From positions 1-58,443 of the forward strand of contig JADZBP010000049.1 in NCBI GenBank assembly GCA_020852055.1: 58,443 nucleotides of DNA. The letters run 5' to 3'. This DNA comes from Candidatus Latescibacterota bacterium. GTDB taxonomy: Bacteria > Latescibacterota > UBA2968 > UBA8231. The notes beneath the pieces are model-generated. The model did no database searches and was not told the origin of the DNA. It was given only the letters and a program-made list of their open reading frames with translations. Both the position numbers and the translations under genes were made by a program. Numbering within the stretch: the stretch's first letter is position 1; every line of letters starts with the position of its first letter. Positions 52,911 to 58,443 of this stretch are shown in pieces.

Positions 52911-53564
52911 ATGTCTAGCGCCCTGGTCGCCCCCTCGCTCCTGGCCGCCGATTTCGCCCGCCTGGCCGACGAAATCGCCCGCGTCGAGGCTGCCGGCGCC
53001 GATCTCCTGCACCTCGACGTGATGGACGGCCATTTCGTGCCCAACCTCAGCTTCGGCATCCCGGTTATCGAATCGGTGCGCAAGGTCACCCGCCTCAAGC
53101 TGGACACCCATCTGATGATCTCGGAGCCCGGCCGCTACCTCCAGGCCTTCAAGGACGCCGGCGCCGACGCCCTCACCGTCCATCTCGAAACCTGCCCGGA
53201 ACCGGCCCCTGTACTCGCCCAGATCCGCGACCTGGGCCTGGAGTGCGGCCTGACCATCAACCCCGGCACCCCGGTAGAGGGCCTTTTTCCGTACCTCGGG
53301 CAGGTCGACCTCCTCCTGATCATGTCGGTCCAGCCCGGTTTCGGCGGCCAGCGCTTCCAGCCCGCGGCGCTGGAGAAGGTCCGCGCCCTGCGTTCCCGCC
53401 TCGATCAGCAGGGGCTGCGGGTGCCCATCGAGATCGACGGAGGCGTGAATCCCCAGAATGCGCCGGACTGCCGCCAGGCCGGCGTGGGCATCCTCGTCGC
53501 CGGCTCCGCGGTTTTTGGCGCTGCCGACCCCGCCGCCGCCATACGCAGCATCGCCGGGCGCTGA
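52911..53564 (+). CDS. rpe: Ribulose-phosphate 3-epimerase
   Basis: Interconverts ribulose-5-phosphate and xylulose-5-phosphate. 217 residues. TIM-barrel motifs VAPSLLAADFARL, LHLDVMDGHFVPNLSFG (catalytic Asp and His), LDTHLMI, MSVQPGFGGQ and EIDGGVN, all family-typical. GGAGG precedes ATG; starts 3 bases after the PASTA gene. Confidence 0.96.
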   Translation: MSSALVAPSLLAADFARLADEIARVEAAGADLLHLDVMDGHFVPNLSFGIPVIESVRKVTRLKLDTHLMISEPGRYLQAFKDAGADALTVHLETCPEPAPVLAQIRDLGLECGLTINPGTPVEGLFPYLGQVDLLLIMSVQPGFGGQRFQPAALEKVRALRSRLDQQGLRVPIEIDGGVNPQNAPDCRQAGVGILVAGSAVFGAADPAAAIRSIAGR

Positions 53565-53575
53565 CCCGCTCACTA

Positions 53576-53604
53576 TTGCCCCTTTTCCCTTTAAAATCTA
53601 TATT
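53576..53604 (+). promoter_or_regulatory. Candidate ffh operon promoter
   Basis: TTGCCC (53576-53581), 17-base spacer, TATATT (53599-53604), in the AT-rich gap before ATG 53635. Confidence 0.55.
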
Positions 53605-53634
53605 ATTATTTTTCGATTTAACTGGTATTGAGCT

Positions 53635-54963
53635 ATGTTTGATCGCCTCTCCGAGCGTTTCGAGGAAGTCTTCCGGAAACTCCGGGGCCAGGGCCGCCTC
53701 ACCGAGAAGGATATCGACGAGGCCCTGCGCGAGATCCGGCGGACCCTGCTGGAAGCCGACGTCAACTTCAAAGTCGCCAAGGATTTCCTCCAGCGGGTCA
53801 AAGAGCGCGCCAATGGGCAGGACGTCCTCAAGAGCCTGACGCCCGGCCAGCAGGTGATCAAGGTTGTCTACGAGGAGTTGGTGACCCTGCTCGGTGGGTC
53901 GGCCAGCCCGCTCCGGCTTTCGGACCACCCGCCCACCGTGATCATGATGGTGGGCCTGCAGGGCTGCGGCAAGACCACCGCCGCCGGCAAACTCGCCCTC
54001 CGCTTCAAGGGCCAGGGCCGCCCTCCCCTGCTGGTGGCCGCCGACATGTACCGCCCCGCCGCCGTGGATCAGCTCCAGACCCTGGGCCAGAGCATCGGGG
54101 TGCCAGTCTACACCCAGCCGGCGGGCGCCGATCCGGTGGCCATCTGCCGCGAAGGGGTGGAAGAGGGCCGGCGCACCAATCGCAGCGTGGTGATCCTCGA
54201 CACCGCCGGGCGACTGAGCATCGACGAGCAGATGATGGCGGAGTTGGCGCAGATCCAGCGCCAGACCAACCCCCGCGAGATCCTCTTCGTCGTCGATAGC
54301 ATGCTGGGCCAGGACGCGGTGGAGACGGCCAGCCGTTTTTACGAGCGCCTCTCCTTTACGGGCTGCCTGCTGACCAAGATGGACAGCGACGCCCGCGGTG
54401 GCGCGGCCCTCTCGATCCGCCAGGTGACCGGGCAGCCGATCAAGTTCATTGGCACCGGCGAGAAGCTCGATGGTCTCGAGCCCTTCCACCCGGACCGGAT
54501 GGCCTCGCGCATCCTCGGCATGGGCGATATCCTCTCGCTGGTCGAAAAGGCCGAGCAGGCCTTTGAGCGCGAGCAGGCCCAGAAGATGGAGGCCCGCCTG
54601 CGCAAGGAGGCCTTCACCTTCGAGGATTTTCTCGAGCAGTTGCAGGCGATCAAAAAGATGGGGCCCCTCGACCAGTTGCTGGGCATGATCCCCGGGGTCG
54701 GCAAGGCCTTCCAGGGCGCCCAGGTCGATGACCGGGCCTTTGTGCACGTCGAGGCCATCATCAAGTCCATGACCATGGCCGAACGGCGCAGCCCGCAGAT
54801 CCTCAATGGCAGCCGCCGCCGGCGCATCGCCCGCGGCAGCGGCACCACCATCCAGGACGTCTACCGGCTGGTGAAGCAGTTCGAGGCGATGCAGAAGATG
54901 ATGAAGCAGATGAACCGCTTCAAACCAGGCAGAACGAAATTGCGCTTGCCTTTTCCCCAGTGA
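53635..54963 (+). CDS. ffh: Signal recognition particle protein Ffh
   Basis: SRP GTPase that targets nascent membrane proteins. 442 residues: N domain, G domain with G1 GLQGCGKTT (107-115), DTAGRLSIDEQMM and TKMDSDARGGAAL, then the M domain with Met-rich helix FEAMQKMMKQMNRF and the RNA-binding SRRRRIARGSGTT. No ribosome-binding site is obvious before ATG 53635. Heads the ffh-rpsP-rimM-trmD-rplS cluster. Confidence 0.97.
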   Translation: MFDRLSERFEEVFRKLRGQGRLTEKDIDEALREIRRTLLEADVNFKVAKDFLQRVKERANGQDVLKSLTPGQQVIKVVYEELVTLLGGSASPLRLSDHPPTVIMMVGLQGCGKTTAAGKLALRFKGQGRPPLLVAADMYRPAAVDQLQTLGQSIGVPVYTQPAGADPVAICREGVEEGRRTNRSVVILDTAGRLSIDEQMMAELAQIQRQTNPREILFVVDSMLGQDAVETASRFYERLSFTGCLLTKMDSDARGGAALSIRQVTGQPIKFIGTGEKLDGLEPFHPDRMASRILGMGDILSLVEKAEQAFEREQAQKMEARLRKEAFTFEDFLEQLQAIKKMGPLDQLLGMIPGVGKAFQGAQVDDRAFVHVEAIIKSMTMAERRSPQILNGSRRRRIARGSGTTIQDVYRLVKQFEAMQKMMKQMNRFKPGRTKLRLPFPQ

Positions 54964-54985
54964 CACTCTAGAAAGGAGTTCCTCC

Positions 54986-55336
54986 GTGATCAAAATGCGT
55001 CTGAAGCGAATGGGCCGCACCAAGCGCCCCTTCTACCGTCTGGTGGTGGTCAAGGCCGATGCCCCGCGCGATGGCCAGACCCTCGCCCAAATGGGCACCT
55101 ACGACCCGCTCTACGCCAAGGTGGCCATCGACGAGGAAGCGGCGGTGATGTGGATCAAACGCGGCGCCCAGATGACCGACACCGTCGAATCCCTGTTGCG
55201 CAGCCAGGGCATCTTGGCCCGCATGAAGGGCCTCGAAGGCAAGGTGGATACCGAGGCTTTCTCGCACCAGAAGCCGGCGAGGCTCCGGAAACTGAAGGGC
55301 AAACCTGCCGCCGCCGAAGGCGCCGAGCAGGCCTGA
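54986..55336 (+). CDS. rpsP: 30S ribosomal protein S16
   Basis: 116 residues. IKMRLKRMGRTKRPFYRLVVVKADAPRDG and MGTYDP are diagnostic. GTG start at 54986 with AAAGGAG eight bases ahead. The C-terminal ~30 residues extend beyond the S16 core and are Lys- and Ala-rich. No KH-domain gene follows, unlike many genomes. Confidence 0.97.
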   Translation: MIKMRLKRMGRTKRPFYRLVVVKADAPRDGQTLAQMGTYDPLYAKVAIDEEAAVMWIKRGAQMTDTVESLLRSQGILARMKGLEGKVDTEAFSHQKPARLRKLKGKPAAAEGAEQA

Positions 55337-55357
55337 TCCGCCCGAACTGAACCCGCC

Positions 55358-55888
55358 ATGGAGCCCCGCCCCCCCCAGCGCATCGCCGTCGGGTACGTCA
55401 GCCGCGTCAAAGGGGTGCGAGGCCAGGTCAAGGTCGAGCCGCTGACCCACGACCTTTCGCGTTTCACCGGGCTGAAGGCGGTCGTGCTGACCCGCGAGGG
55501 CAGCCCCGACCTCCCCCTGCGCCTCGATGACTGGCGCGTGGAGGGGCCGTCGCTGGTGATGAAGTTCGCCGGCATCGACACCTGCGAAGCGGCCCGCGAA
55601 GAGCTGGTCAAAGGGTACCTGACCGTAGCCCCCGAGGAAGCGGCTCCCCTACCCCCCGACACCTTTTACGTGGCGGATCTGGTCGGGTGCCGGGTCGAAA
55701 CCGAGGCCGGCGTGGTGTTGGGCCAACTCACCGAGGTGATGTCCCTGCCCACCACGGATGCTTATGTGGTGCGCCCCGAGCAGGGCGGCGAGGAGTTCCT
55801 GATCCCGGCCGTAGGGGATTTCGTGGTGGAGGTCAAGCCGGCCGAACGCCGGGTGGTGGTCCGCGGGGTCGAGGACCTGCTCCCGTGA
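55358..55888 (+). CDS. rimM: Ribosome maturation factor RimM
   Basis: 176 residues. RimM N-domain (IAVGYVSRVKGVRGQVKVEPL) and PRC-barrel C-domain (DTFYVADLVGCRVETEAG, EFLIPAVGDFVVEV). Assists 30S assembly with S19. Stop overlaps the trmD start as GTGA. Confidence 0.95.
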   Translation: MEPRPPQRIAVGYVSRVKGVRGQVKVEPLTHDLSRFTGLKAVVLTREGSPDLPLRLDDWRVEGPSLVMKFAGIDTCEAAREELVKGYLTVAPEEAAPLPPDTFYVADLVGCRVETEAGVVLGQLTEVMSLPTTDAYVVRPEQGGEEFLIPAVGDFVVEVKPAERRVVVRGVEDLLP

Positions 55889-56631
55889 AGATCGAGGTGG
55901 TCACCCTCTTCCCGGGGTTCTTCACCTCGCCTCTGGGAACCAGCATGGTCGCCCGGGCACAGAGCCAAGGGTTGGCCCAGATCGCGGTACACGACCTGCG
56001 GGCCTTTTCCGCCGACCAGCATCACACCGTCGACGATTCCCCCTACGGCGGGGGAGGCGGTATGGTGATCAAACCGGAGCCCGTGGCCAGGGCCTGGGAG
56101 GCCCTGGAACTGGGCAAGGGCCGGTGCATCTATCTGAGTGCCGACGGGGTGCCTTTCGACCAGCGCCTGGCGATCGAGTTGTCGCTGGCCCCCCATCTGG
56201 TGCTTTTGTGCGGCCATTACAAAGGCGTGGACGAACGCATCCGCCAGCGGCACATCGACCAGGAGGTCTCGGTCGGCGACTACGTACTTACCGGCGGTGA
56301 ACCTGCCGCCCTGATCCTGATCGACGCGGTGGTCAGGCTCATACCGGGAGTCCTGGGGAATTTCTCCTCTGCTCTTGAAGACTCCTTTCAGGAGGATCTG
56401 CTGGATTGCCCCTGGTACACGCGACCGGCGGTTTTTGCCGGGCAGGCCGTGCCCGAGGTGCTCCTGAGCGGCGACCATCAGCAAGTGCGCGCCTGGCGCC
56501 GGCGCGAGGCCCTGCGCCGGACCTTCGAAAGACGCCCGGACCTGCTGGCCCGGGCAACCCTCGACGAGGAGGAACAACGCCTCGTCGCGCAGTGGCGGCG
56601 GGCCCAACCCGGCCCTACAGAAAAATCTTGA
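55885..56631 (+). CDS. trmD: tRNA (guanine(37)-N1)-methyltransferase
   Basis: 248 residues from GTG 55885. KIEVVTLFPGFF, SPYGGGGGMVIKPEP, LCGHYKGVDERI and SVGDYVLTGGEPAALILIDA form the SPOUT trefoil-knot SAM site. The overlap with rimM shows translational coupling. Confidence 0.96.
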   Translation: MKIEVVTLFPGFFTSPLGTSMVARAQSQGLAQIAVHDLRAFSADQHHTVDDSPYGGGGGMVIKPEPVARAWEALELGKGRCIYLSADGVPFDQRLAIELSLAPHLVLLCGHYKGVDERIRQRHIDQEVSVGDYVLTGGEPAALILIDAVVRLIPGVLGNFSSALEDSFQEDLLDCPWYTRPAVFAGQAVPEVLLSGDHQQVRAWRRREALRRTFERRPDLLARATLDEEEQRLVAQWRRAQPGPTEKS

Positions 56632-56669
56632 TTGCCCTTTGTAGACCAACCAACCCAGAGAGGTAGAAC

Positions 56670-57017
56670 ATGGACGCCAGTATCCTTCGCGAAGTCACTT
56701 CGCACCAGTTGAAAACCGACCGGCCGGATTTCCGGTCCGGCGACACCCTGCGCATCCACGTGCGCGTGATCGAGGGCGACAAGGAACGCATCCAGATCTT
56801 CGAAGGCGATGTCATCCAGCGCAAAGGCAGCGGCATCCAAGAGACCTTCACCGTGCGCAAGGTGACCCAGGGCGTGGCGGTCGAGCGTATCTTCCCCCTG
56901 CACTCGCCGCGTATCGCCCGCATCGAGAACATCCGCCGCGGCAAGGTGCGCCGCGCCCGCCTCTTCTATCTGCGCACCCGCAAAGGCAAGGCCGCCCGCA
57001 TCAAGGAAAAGAGGTAG
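56670..57017 (+). CDS. rplS: 50S ribosomal protein L19
   Basis: 115 residues. [29 protein letters not shown] and the basic [14 protein letters not shown] match L19. AGAGGT precedes ATG. Ends the ribosomal cluster. Confidence 0.97.
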   Translation: MDASILREVTSHQLKTDRPDFRSGDTLRIHVRVIEGDKERIQIFEGDVIQRKGSGIQETFTVRKVTQGVAVERIFPLHSPRIARIENIRRGKVRRARLFYLRTRKGKAARIKEKR

Positions 57018-57023
57018 GCCCCC

Positions 57024-57260
57024 ATGGCGGCGCTGCGCGACCTGCCCTTTGCCCGCCGGAACTGGACGCTCTTTGGCATCGGCCTGGCGGCCATCGCGCT
57101 GGGTTATGTGGCCCTGGGTGTTCCGCCCGCCGACGGTTTTGTGTCCCTTACCCTAGCCCCGCTCCTGCTGGTTGGCGGTTATTGTGTCCTGATCCCCCTG
57201 GCGATCCTGGCCAGGGAGGACCAGGCCGAGGACCCGCCGGCGACCCGCAAACGCCCCTGA
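57024..57260 (+). CDS. Two-helix membrane protein, DUF3098-like
   Basis: 78 residues. PFARRNWTLFGIGLAAIALGYVALG and LTLAPLLLVGGYCVLIPLAIL are two membrane helices; the arrangement F-x-x-x-NW / D-G-F-V-S / L-A-P-x-x-x-x-GY resembles DUF3098 proteins of Bacteroidetes-like bacteria. Starts 6 bases after rplS. Function unknown. Confidence 0.7.
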   Translation: MAALRDLPFARRNWTLFGIGLAAIALGYVALGVPPADGFVSLTLAPLLLVGGYCVLIPLAILAREDQAEDPPATRKRP

Positions 57261-57288
57261 GCGGCCCGCCGGCACCGGAGATCCTGCC

Positions 57289-57930
57289 TTGCACGTGCTG
57301 ATCGCCGAAGACGACGTCGCCTCTCGCCTGTTGCTGACAGCCAACCTGCGCCAGTGGGGCTACGAGGTGATCGCCGCCACCAACGGCCAGGAGGCCCTGG
57401 AGGTGCTGGAGCGGCCCGATCCGCCGATGCTGGCGGTCCTCGACTGGATGATGCCCCTCCTCGACGGGGTCGAGGTTTGCCGCCGGGTGCGGGCCAATCC
57501 GGCGCTGAAATCGACCTACCTGATCCTGCTCACCGCCAAGGACACCGAGGAAAGTGTGGTCGAGGGCCTCGATGCCGGGGCCAACGACTACGTGGTGAAG
57601 CCCTTCAAACGCCGCGAGTTGCAGGCCCGGATCCAGGTGGGCACCCGGGTGGTCCAGCTCCAATCCGAGCTGGTACGCCATGTGGCCCAGCTCGAGACGG
57701 CGCTCCGGCAGGTCAAGGAACTCCAGGGCCTACTGCCCATCTGCTCGTACTGCAAACGCGTCCGCGACGACCACGACTACTGGGAGCAGATCGACACCTA
57801 CGTGGCTGAACACTCGAAGGCCGAGTTCAGCCACGGCATCTGCCCCGACTGCTACGAGAAGGTCGTCAAGCCGGAGTTGGAGCGTTTCCTCGAACAGGGC
57901 AACGAGGGCGAAAAGCCAACCGCCCCCTGA
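57289..57930 (+). CDS. Response regulator with CxxC...CxxC zinc-binding tail
   Basis: 213 residues from TTG 57289 (GGAG eight bases ahead). REC domain with Glu7/Asp8/Asp9, phospho-acceptor Asp52 (LDWMMP), Thr82 and Lys104. A coiled linker (~120-147) leads to a small domain with Cys152-x-x-Cys155 and Cys185-x-x-Cys188 (ICSYCKRVRDDHDYWEQID, SHGICPDC), a module often found after PAS or REC domains. No DNA-binding or enzymatic output; no partner kinase nearby. Confidence 0.9.
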   Translation: MHVLIAEDDVASRLLLTANLRQWGYEVIAATNGQEALEVLERPDPPMLAVLDWMMPLLDGVEVCRRVRANPALKSTYLILLTAKDTEESVVEGLDAGANDYVVKPFKRRELQARIQVGTRVVQLQSELVRHVAQLETALRQVKELQGLLPICSYCKRVRDDHDYWEQIDTYVAEHSKAEFSHGICPDCYEKVVKPELERFLEQGNEGEKPTAP

Positions 57931-58011
57931 CCCCCTCGAGTCCCGCGGCTCCGCCCTACCCCCCCATTTTAGCGAACTACCATTACTTGTAGACCGCGAC
58001 CTCTGCAAAAC

Positions 58012-58025
58012 CACAATAGATTGTG
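58012..58025. promoter_or_regulatory. 6-2-6 palindrome, candidate operator
   Basis: CACAATAGATTGTG: perfect inverted repeat of CACAAT around AG, in an intergenic region. No protein is assigned to it. Confidence 0.35.
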
Positions 58026-58104
58026 TTGGTATCATCCCGCGCATCGCCCCGATCTACTCATAACGTCATATTTATCAATATCTTAAAATCACTTCAATTT
58101 TTGC

Positions 58105-58132
58105 TTGACATTTGGGTGGAAAATTCTATTAT
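58105..58132 (+). promoter_or_regulatory. Promoter for the leader ORF and right-edge gene
   Basis: TTGACA (58105-58110), 16-base spacer, TATTAT (58127-58132). Predicted start ~58139, leaving a ~170-base leader before the gene at 58309. Confidence 0.75.
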
Positions 58133-58233
58133 TAAAAAAGTTTGCGCCCTTGAGGCGGGGCGCGACAGGACAATTCCACCAACACCTTCTGCTGCAGTCT
58201 GATCGCATCGATTCCACCGCGAGGAGCAATCCT

Positions 58234-58308
58234 ATGTTCGCTCTGTGTCTCCACCCCGCACACCGCCATGGGTACACTCTTCATTTTCTTTCCTATGGAG
58301 GGCTCTAG
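58234..58308 (+). CDS. Leader peptide (uORF), 24 residues
   Basis: ATG 58234 has GAGGAG seven bases ahead. It encodes 24 residues with His at 7, 10, 12 and 17 and two Tyr, ending in TAG at 58306-58308, directly adjacent to the TTG start of the next gene. The downstream ribosome-binding site GGAGGG (58297-58302) lies inside its last codons, so its translation must affect that of the next gene. Leader-peptide control is inference. Confidence 0.5.
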   Translation: MFALCLHPAHRHGYTLHFLSYGGL

Positions 58309-58443
58309 TTGCCGATGGACGATCTCGATAGTATTCCCGCCCCAAAAAAACTGCTGTTCATCCACAGCGGTGCGCGCAAAAAGCGGCTGACCGGCGACGC
58401 CGCGGCGGCCCGCGGCCTCGAGATCGCTCTCGTCACGCCCGCC
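58309..58443 (+). CDS. Start of an unidentified protein, possibly ATP-grasp
   Basis: Only 45 codons lie in the window. TTG 58309 has GGAGGG six bases ahead; ATG 58315 is two codons later. The translation contains PKKLLFIHSGARKKRL then AAAARGLEIALVTPA: a beta-strand, loop, helix and second strand as at the N-terminus of ATP-grasp (pre-ATP-grasp) enzymes. Identification is tentative. Confidence 0.55.
   Translation, partial: MPMDDLDSIPAPKKLLFIHSGARKKRLTGDAAAARGLEIALVTPA

Larger units (their letters stand above)
57931..58233. other. Intergenic region, AT-rich leader with promoter
   Basis: 303 bases without a gene. It contains the palindrome at 58012-58025, an AT-rich stretch (~58060-58140) with a good promoter, and downstream of it a short stem GCGCCC (58144-58149) / GGGCGC (58058+100, i.e. 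58158-58163) within the predicted leader. No terminator for the response-regulator gene was found. Confidence 0.6.

Noticed and set aside
58105-58308. A 67-codon plus-strand open frame beginning inside the right-edge promoter
   Set aside because: It would start at the TTG of the -35 box. The last 24 codons, with their own GAGGAG, are kept as the leader ORF.
1-58443. tRNA, rRNA, CRISPR arrays, insertion sequences and phage genes
   Set aside because: I looked in the intergenic gaps on both strands and saw no cloverleaf or TTCGA-type arm, regularly spaced repeats, transposase or integrase. A tRNA scan was not possible, so a short RNA could be missed.

Overview
This window comes from a high-GC (high-60s percent by eye), gene-dense bacterial chromosome. 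The most likely source is a member of the FCB group, with Latescibacterota (formerly WS3) as the best guess. The guess rests on content: two giant secreted proteins end in the FlgD-like C-terminal sorting module (motif NYPNPFNPST, last residues MxLVK/MVMVK), cohesin and dockerin modules are present, there are three phytanoyl-CoA dioxygenase (PhyH) paralogues, and GDPD and ceramidase-like hydrolases occur. Where promoters can be seen they look sigma70-like (TTGAC[A/G] and TATAAT/TATATT). No rRNA, tRNA, CRISPR array, insertion sequence or prophage was recognised.

Layout. 1-6.2 kb: glnD (cut by the window edge) and lon overlap on the minus strand; lon is divergent from hflX over a palindromic promoter; then an HD nucleotidase-like gene, an Lrp/AsnC regulator with a clear terminator, and a lipoprotein. 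6.5-21.0 kb: two tandem ~1,880-residue secreted paralogues (sialidase-like propeller, Ig-like repeats, cohesin-like, dockerin-like and sorting modules), divergent from a 966-residue cohesin plus Ig/cadherin-repeat protein. This is the best candidate for an undescribed surface-assembly system. 21.1-31.5 kb: catabolic and uptake genes: glpD-glpK, a PhyH paired with an unrecognised Cys-motif protein, a KefB-type antiporter, two tandem PhyH genes, and an FGGY kinase. 31.5-34.7 kb: membrane proteins with a small winged-helix regulator behind an apparently leaderless promoter. 34.7-35.8 kb: an arsM / AbrB-type operon with a strong promoter, a palindromic operator and an apparent CTG start.

35.9-43.1 kb is a tight six-gene minus-strand cluster: YkgJ-type Cys-cluster protein, small protein, HDOD protein, PAS-HisKA protein without an ATPase domain, Gfo/Idh/MocA oxidoreductase (again an apparent CTG start), and a nucleotide-transporter-like/HEAT/cyclic-nucleotide-binding fusion. 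It ends at a strong terminator. 43.1-50.7 kb: a promoter-driven 58-residue Cys protein, then on the minus strand recJ, apgM, GDPD and an ECF S-component, followed from a separate promoter by two cyclic-nucleotide-binding proteins, a zinc-ribbon membrane protein, a coiled-coil membrane protein, a possible dehydrogenase remnant and a ceramidase-like hydrolase. 50.8-57.9 kb is housekeeping on the plus strand: rsmB, a stand-alone PASTA protein, rpe, then ffh-rpsP-rimM-trmD-rplS, a small membrane protein and a response regulator with a zinc-binding tail. The right edge carries a promoter, a His-containing leader ORF and the first 45 codons of another gene.

Functional picture: a heterotrophic surface-active bacterium that handles glycerol and phospholipid head groups (glpD, glpK, GDPD, ceramidase-like), oxidises small molecules with PhyH enzymes, methylates arsenite, and has several cyclic-nucleotide-binding proteins whose cyclase is outside the window. 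All family assignments were made by reading the translated sequence; no database search was run.
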